From positions 25,150,552-25,214,551 of the forward strand of contig OX419756.1 in the NCBI GenBank assembly GCA_948567375.1: DNA of 64,000 nucleotides. Reading direction: 5' to 3'. The stretch comes from Lunularia cruciata. Lineage: Eukaryota; Streptophyta; Marchantiopsida; Lunulariales; Lunulariaceae. Below are positions 11,582 to 23,110 of this stretch, in pieces (the stretch's first letter is position 1; each line of letters starts with the position of its first letter). The notes under the pieces are model-generated. The model saw only the letters and a list, made by a program, of their open reading frames with translations. It had not been told where the DNA came from and did no database searches. A program made the translations under genes and the position numbers.

Positions 11582-12332
11582 TATAATACCAAGAGCTAGC
11601 CATATGATCTAGATGTAAAATTTGGTTTGGTAATATCTAGAATAATGTTATACATGATGGTCAAAATAGATCAGATAGAAGTATCACCAAAAGAGTACTT
11701 CTACTAGTAGGGCAAAAACCAAAACAGACTTGAAAACCTTAGAACCAATAGCTAGATATATGATTTAAAGATGAAAATTGGTTTGGTAACATCTGGAAGG
11801 ATGTTACATATGATGGACTAAACAGATCAAAAAGAGGTATCACCAAAAGGGGACTTCTACTAATAGAGTAGGAACCAAAATATGTTTGAAATCTTTGGAG
11901 GCCTAAATGGATGAATTACGCCTCAAAAATGTGCACAACCCCCCCCCCCCCCCCCCTTCCAAACATATAGAGGAAAGGCTAGCTTTTCATCCCCCCCTGC
12001 TTTGTCTCATCAAGAGCTTTCCAATGGTACCTCACCCATGTGATTCTGAGATTCCTACAAGAAGATTCTCAAAAAGATTCTCTCCAATCAAAGCTAAAAG
12101 CTTGTTTGACCAACCAGATATGACCACGACCAACATGTCATCCATCCAAGTAAGTAATCCAAGGGTGGAGCTTGCTGACATGTCACCTATATGTGTGCCT
12201 AATCCTATGGTGGAGCTTCCTTGGAGGAGATCCTCTTTGTCTATATAATAAAGAGAAGGTGCTCCTTTGGGACATCGGATGATTGAGTGTGAAATCTGTG
12301 TTTTCTCTCTTCTCTTGTCCTGGAGTATTACA
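11582..12332 (+). repeat. CRV1 3' LTR
   Basis: A 751-bp LTR starting TATAATACC (TG changed to TA) and ending GGAGTATTACA. It differs from the 5' LTR by many substitutions and indels. It holds an uninterrupted run of 18 C at 11939-11956, where the 5' LTR has a shorter C-rich stretch. The TATA-like 'ctatataataaag' is at about 12239. Confidence 0.88.
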
Positions 12333-13289
12333 ATATGTGACTACCAAACCAAATGAGCTGCTCCATGAAAAGGAAGCCCCAACTTCACAAATTGTGTAAG
12401 ATGATGAGGGATTTAATAAATTTCCAACAATACAAAACTCCACCAATTGTTTTTTGCCATTTCAAGATAATGTGAAAAGATCCATGTGCTGCCAAAGAAC
12501 TATTGGTAACCATTCTATGCCCCAGCTCACATGTGTGATGGAAAATCATGACCCTTCACCAACTGCCATGATGTACAAAGGACAAACTTCACCTTGTTGT
12601 GATTATACAAGACCGACCCCAATCCACAAGTCAAATATTTTTGTGTCTTTACTTTTCACTTTTCCCTTTCTCATTTCTTGCATTTCATATATCTACAACC
12701 AACATTTCATGTGATGTCATGCATGGAATTAGCAATCCTAATTGCAGAAATTTTCCATGATTGTCAAGAGCTAAGAAAGTAGAATTGTGGAAGTAGATTA
12801 ATGAATTACACTTTCAAGAAGATTCAAATATTCAATTAGGACAAGATGCTCTCTTGAGAGGGAAATTGTGTTGAGGTGAAGTGAAGCAATCAAAAACTTG
12901 AACAAACTCCTCAAAATTTTTGACTGTGGATTGTACTGTTGGACTGACTACATCAAGAAGAAGAAATTGATTTCTTATTATGGGATTGAGGCCTCATTGA
13001 TGTAGCCATGTTATAGGAAATTTGCACAAATTTGGAAAACATGAGTGTGAAATTGTGCAAGGATGCACTACAATGTGGATGGAGGACCAATGGCAATGGA
13101 TGATAGGCATAGATTGCTTGCCATTTGGGGAAATTCACATAGATACCCACGTGGCTATCCCAACAAAGATTGAAGGGAAAAATTGATGACTCATTTGTTG
13201 GGAGAAATTCCACAAATGGATACAAGATAGAGGACATGAAGGACATTGCTTGTCAAACATTCACCAAAATGATAATATGGTTGATTCAT
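12333..13289. other. Unassigned sequence between CRV1 and coding relic
   Basis: No recognisable gene. The segment may be the eroded upstream part of the coding relic at 13290-13598, but no homology could be read with confidence. Confidence 0.35.
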
Positions 13290-13598
13290 TTGAAATGAAT
13301 GAACTATGTCAATCAAAACTAGGTCATCTTCTTCCAACTTGTATACAAGTAGAAGCTAATGAGTTGGGTCAAGATGTTTTGTGAGCAGGTCATTGAGTTG
13401 CTAGAAGATATGATAGAAAGTTCTACCACTATAATAGCCACCTTCATCGTTCATTTCTATATTGGTATGAATCTTTTGACAACTAAAGAGAAGGAGAAGT
13501 TCTTGTCCTACTTGCACCACCCGGCTTACTTTAGTGGAGATCCAAACTTGCCTAAGGTGATTATAAAGGATCATGATGTGGATGAAGAGTATGCCTAA
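13290..13598 (+). pseudogene. Divergent relative of the R-LTR protein domain
   Basis: An open stretch from about 13353 to 13598, extended upstream through two stops, reads 'MNYVNQN.VIFFQL' and then 'SWVKMFCEQVIELLEDM' and 'HFYIGMNLLTTKEKEK'. This lines up block by block with the conserved domain encoded in the R-family LTRs: 'MTYVNMQQMVFFHQMF', 'NWVKFFHQRARQMVW' and 'HFYMGLNLLNAAERHK'. A lysine-rich, low-complexity stretch follows, as in the LTR proteins. It therefore looks like a distant, opposite-strand member of the same unnamed family. I do not recognise the family and assign no function. Confidence 0.6.
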
Positions 13599-14641
13599 AT
13601 AAGAAAGTTTTTACAAGTGGTGGAAAACATAAAACTTGATTACAATTTGTAGAAAGACTCCTATCATCCATGCTAAGGTACATGCCTCCAAGAAACAAAA
13701 AAAAAACCTCAAGATGTGGAATCTTCATCCAAGGGAGTAAGACCAAGACATACAAGTAGGTACATGAGGAAATTCCACATCAAAGATAAGAGGTGCTTCA
13801 CAAAAGAGCTGCCATAGCTGCCCTTAGACCTCAAAGGCAAGGAGCAAGGAGTACTTCACACAACTTTTGTCACCTATGGCTAACAACAAGAGAGAGGGAC
13901 CAAACAACAAGGCCTAGTCATCTCCCTTTCTTGTCGAAGATGAAGTACATTCAATAGACAAGGGGAAGATACCAACTATGGATCTATCTATATGGGGTAA
14001 TAGATTCCATAAATCAGCTTGGCTAATTTACAACCATGGCTCTAGTTCATAATTTGGCTCCTAACAAAGGAGAGTCTTACATTATGAGATGAAGGATCAA
14101 ATGAAACAAACTTGCACAGTAGCGGATTTCATCAAGAGTACCAACAACATAGAGGAGAGAACATTTCACCAAAGTCCAACAAATCAGCAAGGCAACCTTT
14201 GCTATCCCCAATGTGGGAAGAGCAAACAAACAAGAACAATGTGGTGATGCAAAATACTCATGTAAGAAAAATATGGCAATCATGGCCATGGAATTGAATC
14301 CTTACAAAGCAAAGGAGAAGAATATTTTGAGCCACAACAAGAACCCTGTGCCCAAAAAAATGAAGGCCTTACAAAAATAATTGGGCAAGGATGGTGATTA
14401 TTTGCCTTGGCTAATGATTGCCTACACCATTCATATAGTAACCTTAGCAATAGAAGCATTGGAAGAGATTTTGCCATTGTACCAAATTCTGGATCCAAAG
14501 ATGGAAGAACATGTGGCCCTAATATACCACTTACATCACCTAGTGTAGTCAAAAACAAATGAGAAGGACAAGGAAATTGAGGAGTGCCTAGATGGAGGAA
14601 CTAAAATGGCAAGAGGAGTAAAAAATTATAATCCAAGGGTT

Positions 14642-14700
14642 GAAGAAGTAATTAAACAATTATAGCATTATAACAATTATAATTGTTTACTTCCTTCTTC
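14642..14700. repeat. Imperfect AT-rich inverted repeat
   Basis: Arms 14642-14664 and 14678-14700 pair over 23 positions with a few mismatches near the middle of each arm. The inner 12 bases (TATAATTGTTTA and its complement) are perfect, and the 13-base loop is AT-rich. It lies in non-coding sequence and could be a small foldback or simply a cruciform. Confidence 0.6.
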
Positions 14701-15354
14701 AACATTGTCATAGACTTAGGAATTTCATGGATGTACATACTCTGTAAATATACATTGAAGCTAATAAGAGAATTAGTGTTAGTCTATTGGAGGTAGATGA
14801 CTCTTGACTGGGTTGATTACAACCACAACTACCTAACATTAGGTTTAGGGTTAGGAGATAAGATATGATGAAGATTGAGTGGTTTAGATGTACTTATAAA
14901 ATTTCCATTTATTGTAGCCATTAGATCTTTTGGTGGCCAAGTAGGAAATGTATAAAAGGCTTAGGTTTGATGTTCATTGGGTCCATTTGATGCATCCTTC
15001 TTTTGCAAGTAAATAAAATTTTTATACCATCAAGACTCATGAGTTGGTATATGTGTATTAGTCTACACTCTAAATGAATGATACTATGCTCAACAAATAT
15101 ATGAGTGACAAATCCTAGAGGTACAAATCAAAGCACTTGAGTGTGATGATGCATTTGTGTGGAACTAGAGTGCATCACTCTAGCATTTCTGCCAAAGTTA
15201 GGAATGATACATTAATGGGCCTACATAGGTCTAGTGTCTTGTCAAGTAACACCATATGTATGATCAAGTTTTGCAAATCATTTTAGACTCTTGTAATCTT
15301 GTGCCTTTTGGGAAGGGTGGAATGCGGTGTTACTATTGTAGTCAACTTGTGAAC

Positions 15355-15474
15355 ATTCTTACAAAGTAGTGGGTTCTTCTAATTATAACAACAATTGTAA
15401 CAATTATAACATTTAGAATAGATTTTAGAATAAAGTGACTATTGTTACAAATGAACCCACTACTTTGTAAGAAT
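15355..15474. repeat. 22-bp perfect inverted repeat, 76-base loop
   Basis: Arms 15355-15376 and 15453-15474 are exact reverse complements (left arm begins ATTCTTACAAAGTAG). The 76-base interior is AT-rich. The size and structure fit a small foldback/MITE-like unit, but no target-site duplication is evident next to the arms. Confidence 0.8.
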
Positions 15475-16588
15475 CCTTTGGGTTCAACCTTTTAGTACAC
15501 ATGAGTATAGATTGCTTAGAATTTGTAGTTTCCCTAGTTTTGGTGACATTACTCTCTTTTGGGAATAAATCTGCCCAAGAGGTTAAACAAAAAATAATAC
15601 ATTGTCATCATTATGACTCCATTTGTCTCATTTTAATCCATTCCAATTTCTATCCTCAAAGGAACAACCCATTCTTACCTATTATACCACACATATGTTG
15701 ATATTGAGTCACCACACTTGGCTTCCCACCCCTTCAAGTATATTTCTTGTATTTTTGAGGTCCATACTCATCATTACAAGAGGAGATATGTTTGCTTGAC
15801 CCCCAAACATGGTATGTATTCCCTTGAAATGATGACAAAAGGTGATTCAGTTTATTGTCAAAAATTGTCCATCCATGCTTATACTCTTTGTCAATGAGGC
15901 CTTCTCCAATTGTTTTATTCTTCTATTCACAAGCTTCTTTGTATGTCTTCATGTACCTTAAGTACTTCTTGTATAACCTATCTCTAGTCATAATACTTGG
16001 AAAACCTCTTTGTTGTCAAATCAAATAATTGGTCATGTAGCTAAAAGTGGTGTTCTTCTACATGGGTTTCTTGCAATGCCCTTCAATAATTTGCTTGAAG
16101 TGTTCTAGATCTTCAAGATAATTGATAATCTATGCATAATGGTGGTTTGTCATTCTAAACTTATCATCATGAGATTTGCACTTGCTAGTAAAAATAGGCA
16201 TGCAAGAGACCATACTTAGAAAATCACAACAATTCATACTCAAGAGATCACTACAATTCAAACTCAAGAGATTTTGCACTAGAATAAAGAGAGATGGTGT
16301 TGAGAGATTGGAGAGATTATGAGCCGGAGTGAAGAAAATCTGAACACAAGATACAAATATGGAAGTGGGAGTGAATTCCAAAGTTGTGACTATAGATTGG
16401 ACACAGGTAGTGGTTGCGGAAGTGAGATTAAATCCCAATGCTGCAATGGTAGATTGGATGTCCTCCACTTCTCCTCTTTTGCTGTCAATATTTTTGTTGA
16501 CCTCCATTCAAGAAGGTAGAGCATGCCTCATCAATTCCTCACAAGCTTGCGGCACTGGATTGTGTATTTTCATAACTTGAATGAGAGT

Positions 16589-16671
16589 GTTGCCTTGCAA
16601 ACCAAATTAAAGTGGATGCTTGCTCACCAAACAAAGGTGAGCAAGCATCCACTTTAACTCTGCAATGCAAC
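16589..16671. repeat. Perfect 22-bp hairpin, 7-base loop
   Basis: Arms 16607-16628 and 16636-16657 are perfect complements around the loop AAACAAA. After a short unpaired part, an outer stem continues (16589-16599 with 16661-16671, one mismatch). A transcript would fold into a stable stem of 30 or more pairs. No TE terminal motif or target duplication was seen. Candidate small-RNA precursor or foldback relic. Confidence 0.8.
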
Positions 16672-17105
16672 AAGGTGAGAGACCTTGTTTGTTTAAAAAA
16701 TAAATAATTTCAAATATGACCTTGATATTAAATTGGTTTGAGAGCGGGAACAAAATTAAAGTTTTGGTGAAAGTATTTTCTAAATACACTTGCACCATGA
16801 TAGGATGTAAATTTTTATTTTACAAAATCTTCAATTATAGATGACTTTTCCATTATGAAATCCTGTATTTTTTTTGAATTTGTGCTCACCCCATAGAATA
16901 CCATGGATTTAGTATTAAAACCCCCAAGTAGGGCTGCTATATTGGTACTCTATTTGGTTACGTATATAGGAGGTATAAGTGCATTTGAAAATTAGGGATG
17001 TTTTTGCATATGAAGTTCTTGTACCCAATATTCCTTCTATTGGATGGTTCTTATACTAGTGATTTCTTCTTCCAAAGGTTCTTGTACTAGAGGGTTGAAC
17101 AATTT

Positions 17106-20100
17106 TTGCATGGTTGGGCAATTGGATCTGCCAATGGACTGGAGTACATTGGAAGAGAAGGAGATCTAGGCCCTCTCACCTTCCTTGCCCACTCTATGTT
17201 TTATCTAGTCTTTTTGTTTACTCTTTGTGTTTTGAGATTGAGTCTTGGTCTTCTATGTCTAACCCTTTTAGGATGTCATTTCCTTTGTCCCTTTGAGGGT
17301 GCACATACTTTAACTAGCATCTCCTCTCATGCTTCCCTTGGACTCCCTAACATGAGGCCATAAAAGAACTACCTCAAGTATCACTCCTGTATCAATATGG
17401 AATTTAGCAACAAAGTTAGTTGGGCTTACAAAGTAGCACATAAGACAAATTAGCCTAGAATATTCCAAAATTATCTAGGAAGCTTCTTGGGAAGCTTCCC
17501 GGCTAGCTTAGCTTGCACCTCAAGTAAGTAGCTTCTAGAAGCTTCCAACTAGCTTAGCTTGCACGCCAAGTAGGCGACTTCTAGAAGGAAGCTTCTTGAG
17601 AAGCTTCCTAGTTAACTTGGCTTGCACTCTAAGAAAGCGGCTTGAGGAAGCTTCTTGAGAAGCTTCTCAAGGGCCTTGTATGCTACCTATAAATACCAAA
17701 GCCAAAGCTCATGCTAGGCATTTGGAGTTTTCCCTCATTCAAGTGTCCCAATGTGAGTTTCCATTCTCCTATTTCTCTCCTCGGATTTGGTCTTTTACAA
17801 CTCCTGATTTGGTACCTCATATCCATATGTGCAACCTAGGGCTTGACTCTTACCTCATCTATTTCAACATACACCCATAGTTGTCAAGGTTTATCTAGAT
17901 AGAGTCCCTTCAATCCTTAGATCATGTACTTCTCCTCTACCATTGATGGGCCCTATAGGAGATGACTTCCCTCTAGAGGATTCCCTATCACTTGACTATC
18001 CTATCCCTCATCCTCCTCCCATAGAGCCTCAACACCCTCTTCCCACCACTACCACTCTGCCATCCCATAAGGTCATTTTCCTACACCAAAGCCATCATCA
18101 AATCCATATATTCCACCCCATTACCATCCTACTCAATCCTATTGGATTGGACTTGCACAATATAAAGGGAGATCTTGTTGCTTGCATATATGGATTGAGA
18201 CCTCCACTAGTCTTACTCCTTAAGACCCTATTTGTATGTTGATAGTGGCTCTATAGGCTCCTCCAAACTCATATTCTTGGTTACACTTGTTTGACCTTTC
18301 CAAGCATTCCTTCAAGGTTTGCCCTAACCATGAATTTATATTTGGATCCCCATGCCATGTTCTTGTTGGCTCTACAATATCTCTCCTATTCCATGCTATT
18401 TGTGGCCAATGATCATGACAAAGATGTCTCTACTTGGACTTTACTGACCTTCTTCTCACAATGGACATTACCATTTCTAGCCCATGGAAGTGCTTTGAGA
18501 CATTGCAAGATTGCCTTTGGGATTCAAAGGTTTTTGAGGGGAGATTGGGCAGCCCTCCAAGAGGAATACACTATTAGGGCCCAAGTTGTTATATGGCAAT
18601 TTGCAAAGTCTCCCTAGTCCCACACCTTACCATTAAAGCGTCATTGCCTTTGTCACTCCTTGATTATCAAATTAGGTAGGTGAGTAAAAATAGGTAGCCT
18701 AGGTGCTCTCACCCTCTTGATCACTAATCTTGTCCTTTGACACTCTATCCACTTTATAGATCCTACATCCATATGTCATTGAGGACCTCTCTTTGTTCCT
18801 CCATGATTACCAACCAGATGAGGTATTATAGCTTATCAAGTCTTGTTGTGCTCATATGCTACTCCACTCACCATGTTCTCAATGGGTGGGCAATCTGGGC
18901 TAGTTTTTTAGCACCTATTGGATTACCTCTTCCTAGATGCTCTAGACTCAAGATTTCTTCTTCTCTTTGTTTCTTTTCAATGCATTCCTTTCAACCATGT
19001 GCTCCTTGGAGCAGCTCATCCTTTTGGTGCTCCTCATCTCCTAGCATATGCAAAGGAGACCTCAAGTGTGTGACTCATTGCCATTGGGGATGCTTTTTTT
19101 TGCATTTGGTTTCTTGTAATCTTTATGTATAGTTGCATCAGTTTTTTTGTCCATGCTATCTCCCCATTAGTGTGGTATGGCTACTCTAAGGAGATGTAAG
19201 ATGGTGATTGCATGCATTCAAGCATCCTTGGACATTCATCCAGATTGGGTGGTGGTCCAAGTTGATGTCTTGAATGCCTTCAATACCATCACTTGTCCAA
19301 TATTATTCCATGCTCTTTGCTCAGTTGAAGAACAGATCCTCTCCTTGATATCATTTTTCTGTGTTTTCTATGGTATAGAGATACCTTTATTGTATAGCTG
19401 ACATATTATTACTAGAGAGTTCACCCAATTGATATCAATAGGAAGCACATGGTAAGGGGATCTCTTGGTAAGAGGGAGTGGGAGGCTCTCTTTACCATAA
19501 CACATTACATGGCTTTATGATAGATAGCAGCTGATGTTCCATCTTGTCTTTTTCCTTCCCCTTAGAAAACATTTATATAGTGGTCCCTTTGGAGAATATA
19601 TTTTAAGCGGTGTTTGCTTTCACAATTTGCTTGAAGGCCTTGGATTTATGAGTCTAGACTCAGAACTACAACGTTTGGAGCCCATTCTTGGTCCTCACCC
19701 CTTTGACTTCTCACCAAAATTCTAGTTCCCCATAGGTGGTTTGAAAGTTTTGTGTTTTCTTTGGGATAGGAGGGGTTTTGCAATGCTTTCATTTTAGATA
19801 CCCTAATCCAAGTTCCATGCCATAGCTCATTTTCATCTGCTCTTCTGGTTGGGGAATACCCAACTGGCTTCTTTTATTCTTGTATGATCTAACCTCCCTA
19901 GGTCCTCATATTTGGCATGGAATTTCTCTCCTATAGAGACATTGTTGCCACACTTGCACATGTTGATAGCACTATCTGGCATACTTTCTTCACTCCCTTA
20001 GGGCCATGCATTCTCCCACAACTCTTATATGATTGGCATAGGAAGCAAATAACACTTTCTATAGTCATGGGCAGATGTGGTCTCATAGAGAAGGAGGTCA

Positions 20101-20479
20101 TTGCACCAACAAGATATATCAAAGAATGGGCCCTAGTGGTCCCTCATTTAGTAAATAGGTTCTTACATGAGGAGTCTTCCTTGGTTGCTAGGACCCATCA
20201 TGACAATGGATTCAAGCACTTACATTTCCAATCATATCTTTGGTTAGCCTGGGATTTATTGCCAAGCTTAGCATGCATATCATTCCTCAATTTTATTGGC
20301 TTTGTATCCCTAGACTCTAGGAAGATTAAGGTGGATCTCAACAAGCATATACACATTCATATATTTGACAACATCCTCATTGATGCACCTCTGCTTGATA
20401 GAGCTAGGTTTCCCTCATGCGGTGTCATCGGGAATTTAATCTATGCCTACCATTGGTGCCATTCAGTGCAAAGGATTTT
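17106..20479 (+). pseudogene. LINE-like (non-LTR) reverse transcriptase, N-terminal and RT part
   Basis: A decayed non-LTR retrotransposon. A zinc-finger-like 'CPFEGAHTLTS' stretch is at about 17290. An RT palm block 'VVQVDVLNAFNTITCPILFHAL' follows at 19250-19310, with the first catalytic Asp near 19264. Downstream pieces ('SLDSELQRLEPILGP', then 'IAPTRYIKEWALVVPHLVNRF' at about 20100-20160) match the order I know for RT proteins of this kind in plants. The frame is broken in many places, and the YADD/FADD block could not be read with certainty. A solo LTR interrupts it at 17388-17799, and a purine-rich insertion splits it from its C-terminal part at about 23.1-23.8 kb. Confidence 0.7.
17388..17799 (+). 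repeat. Solo LTR of the Q family with TSD ACTCC
   Basis: A 412-bp LTR from TGTATCAATATGG to CTTTTACA, flanked by perfect duplications ACTCC (17383-17387 and 17800-17804). It is homologous to the LTRs of element Q. It has a canonical TATA box TATAAATA at 17688-17695. Upstream of that lies a series of GAA/TTC palindromes, including one exact heat-shock-element pattern at 17533-17545 (TTC-ta-GAA-gc-TTC). No internal region is left, so it arose by LTR-LTR recombination. It lies inside the LINE relic. Confidence 0.93.
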
Positions 20480-23110
20480 TTTCTTCTTCTTATGGCCGAC
20501 CGGGAGAAGTTTGAAGTTTTTGAGGAAAAGTCCAAAGAGGATTGTGAGAAGAAAGGGTTTGGGATTGAAAGGATGGGGGCCTGCAGGAAAAGGAATTTTT
20601 TTTAAGAGATATGTGGAGGAGGCCTGTTGGAAATAGGGGCCTACGGGAGTTCTCCTTTTTCTTTTTGAAGGATTTTTGCCAAAAGAAGTAAGGTGGATAG
20701 GAAGAGAAGGAGTGGAAGTTTGATTTTCACGGAGGAGTAGGGATTGACAGGAAAGGAAGGCAGTAAGGAGAGAGGAGAGGGGAACTTGCGAAGGATGGGA
20801 CAATGGTAAATGTGGGAGGAGGAGGCTTCACAAGAAGAAAAGCTTGGCTGATGAATTGACAGTAGGAGAGATCGAAGAAAAACTAGAGAGAGATGACGGG
20901 ACAAGGAGTAAGGATTTAGGAGGAGACTTTGAAGGAAGAAAATCTTTGGCTGATAGATAGACAAAACAGTGTGGGATGAAATGCTCGAGAGAGATGGCAG
21001 GACAGGAGTAAGGATTTAAGAAGGGACTTTGAAGAGAGAAAATCTCTGGCTGAGGGATTGACAGAACAGTGTGGGATGAAATGCTTGAGAGAGATGGCAG
21101 GGCAGGAGTAAGGGTTAAGAAGGGGACTTCCCAAGAAGAAAAGCTTGGCTGATGAATTGACAGTGGGAGAAATTGAAAGAAAAACTAGAGAGAGATGACG
21201 GGACAAGGAGTAAGGATTTAGGAGGAGACTTTGAAGGAAGGAAAGCTCTGGCTGATGAATTGACAGGACAGTGGAGAGAAATCTTTGGAGAGAATTTGAT
21301 AGAGCTGTGAGAAACATTGAAAGAGTATGCAGGACAATGAAGAGAAATCTTTGGAGAGAATTTGACAGAGCTGTGAGAAACATTGAAAGAGTATGCAGGA
21401 CAGTGAAGAGAAATATTTGGAGAGAATTTGACAGAGCTGTGAGAAACATTGAAAGAGTATGCAAGACAGTGAAGAGAAATTTTTGGAGAGAATTTGACAG
21501 AGCTGTGAGAAACATCAAAAGAGTATGCAAGACAGTGAAGAGAAATCTTTGGAGAGAATTTGACAGAGCTGTAAGAAACATCGAAAGAGTATGCAAGACA
21601 GTGAAGAGAAATCTTTGGAGAGAATTTGACAGAGCTGTGAGAAACATCGAAAGAGTATGCTAACAGTGAAGAGAAATTTTTGGAGAGAATTTGATAGGGC
21701 TGTGAAGCATTGAGAGAATTGTCTATAGAACAAGAAAGGAAATTTGCTCAAGTGAACGTGGACTTTTAGGAGAGAACAAGGAGAATGCTTTGAGGAAGAA
21801 TGTGAGGATTTCAAGAGAAGTGTTTCAGGAGAATGCTTTGAGGAAGATTGTGTGGACTTATGGGAGAGAATAGGAAGAAGGCTTTGAGGAAGAAATGAGG
21901 GTTTTGGGAGAGAACAAGAAATGAAATTTGCTCAGGAGAATATGGACTTTTGGGAGAGCATAAGAGGAAGGCTTTGAGGAAGAACTGAGGGTTTTGAGAG
22001 AGAACAGGAAGAAGGCTCTAAGGAAGAAATGTGGTTTTGGGAGAAGAACAGGAAAGAATGCTTTCAAGAGGAAGAGTGTGAGGGTTTTGAGAGGGATAGG
22101 AAGTGAATTTTTCTCAAGACAGAACATGAAGTTTTGGGGAATGCAAAAGAAGGAAGTGATTCAGAAGGAAATGACTTGCTTTTGAGAAAAAGATGTGAGC
22201 AGTGTTTTTGGAGAATGGCAGAGAGGTTTTGGGAGAATGACAAAGCAGTGTTTTGGAAGAATGACAAAGAAGTGTTTTGGGAGAATGATAAAGAAGTTCA
22301 GGAGAATGACAAAGAAGGAAGTGATTAGCTTTCAGGACAAGAATGAATTTTGAGTTTGGATAGAAGGAAGAAGTCACAAACAAGAACTTTTTGATCAGAG
22401 AACAGATCTGGAGAAGATCTGAGATGGAGTCACGACATAACGGATGGCTAAGAATTGGAAGGGTTAGGATTTAGAACTTGGTCAATTCTCTTCCTTCATT
22501 TACATTCTTTGCCATTGAAAATTTTAGTTGGTCACTATATTGTTTGAAGCTACTTGGGTTTCCCCTAAAAGTTTATAACTGCAAGGCTTGGGATTACGAC
22601 AAATATATACTTCCTTGACGAATGTGAATCTTTAGTCCATGAATAGTGTCAATGAGAGGACTCCATCCTCGGAGCTCTTAGTCTTAGTCAAGCCAAGACC
22701 TGTCACTGACCTGATCACAATTATCTGAACTTGGCCATAGGACTGTGATTTGTTAGAGGAAATACATCACAACCCATTGAACGCAAATTTAATATGGACA
22801 GAACTTTAACATTAGCAATGAAGCTTGAAGATTAAGATTGGGCCAATGAAGCCAATCCAAGAAGCCATTAACCATAAGCCTACATTTAGAAGAATCGGTA
22901 GCAAGCTGTTCTAGCAAGAAGGACTACCAGCCGGGCAAAGTAGAGACCATGTCTGGTTACAAAAGGCTTTGAACAGTTGACAAGTCGAGCCGTCTGAGCA
23001 CAAGCAGCCAGGTGTCTTGCGCACTCTCAAGACCAACCAATCCCCGTGACAGTGGGAGAAAGGCTTTGAAGCTTGACTCCAAGCATCACCAACCCTTGAT
23101 TGACTACTTC
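20480..23110. repeat. Purine-rich repetitive insertion in the LINE relic
   Basis: About 2.6 kb, very rich in G and A on the plus strand, between two parts of one LINE-like protein. It contains larger repeats (a unit at about 20825-20940 recurs at about 21126-21240), a 66-bp minisatellite (separate entry) and, at 22190-22330, short repeats built on 'gagaatgacaaag'. Apparent long frames on both strands result from repeat lengths divisible by three and are not believable genes. The ends are approximate and no target duplication was identified. Confidence 0.6.
21266..21720. repeat. 66-bp minisatellite, about 6.9 units
   Basis: Units start at 21266, 21332, 21398, 21464, 21530, 21596 and 21662, exactly 66 bp apart; the last is truncated. 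Each reads ggacagtgaagagaaat and onward with few substitutions. Because 66 is divisible by 3, every frame without a stop stays open, giving a 22-residue repeat on both strands. Near-identity of the units suggests recent expansion. Confidence 0.92.

Larger units (their letters stand above)
6200..12332 (+). mobile_element. CRV1: degraded Ty3/gypsy chromovirus
   Basis: An LTR retrotransposon with direct LTRs at 6200-6935 and 11582-12332, a tRNA-iMet-type primer site, gag with a CCHC knuckle, protease, reverse transcriptase, RNase H, integrase, a C-terminal chromodomain and a polypurine tract, in that order. The chromodomain places it among the chromoviruses. Several premature stops, a deletion in integrase and strongly diverged LTRs show it is old and dead. 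It belongs to the same family as CRV2 at 28.05-34.60 kb, with which it shares LTRs and proteins. The 5-bp flanks (ccacc on the left, atatg on the right) do not match, so the target duplication is lost or the ends come from different copies. Confidence 0.93.
13600..17100. other. Unassigned sequence with three inverted repeats
   Basis: No gene recognised. Short minus-strand frames at 14280-14558 and 16130-16507 have no motif and are partly produced by small direct repeats. The interval holds three inverted repeats, listed separately (14642-14700, 15355-15474, 16589-16671). Confidence 0.4.

Noticed and set aside
6195-12337. A target-site duplication for CRV1
   Set aside because: Flanks ccacc and atatg do not match in any shift that keeps the LTR ends.
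16130-16507. 125-codon minus-strand open frame as a gene
   Set aside because: Low-complexity sequence caused partly by short direct repeats (ctcaagagat); overlapping plus-strand frames are equally open.
20916-21647. Long minus-strand open frame (243 codons) with a 22-residue repeat
   Set aside because: It is produced by the 66-bp minisatellite, whose length is divisible by three; the opposite strand is open as well. No sign of a real gene.
21266-22330. CRISPR-like direct repeats
   Set aside because: Units are contiguous with no unique spacers, in a plant nuclear context; it is a minisatellite.
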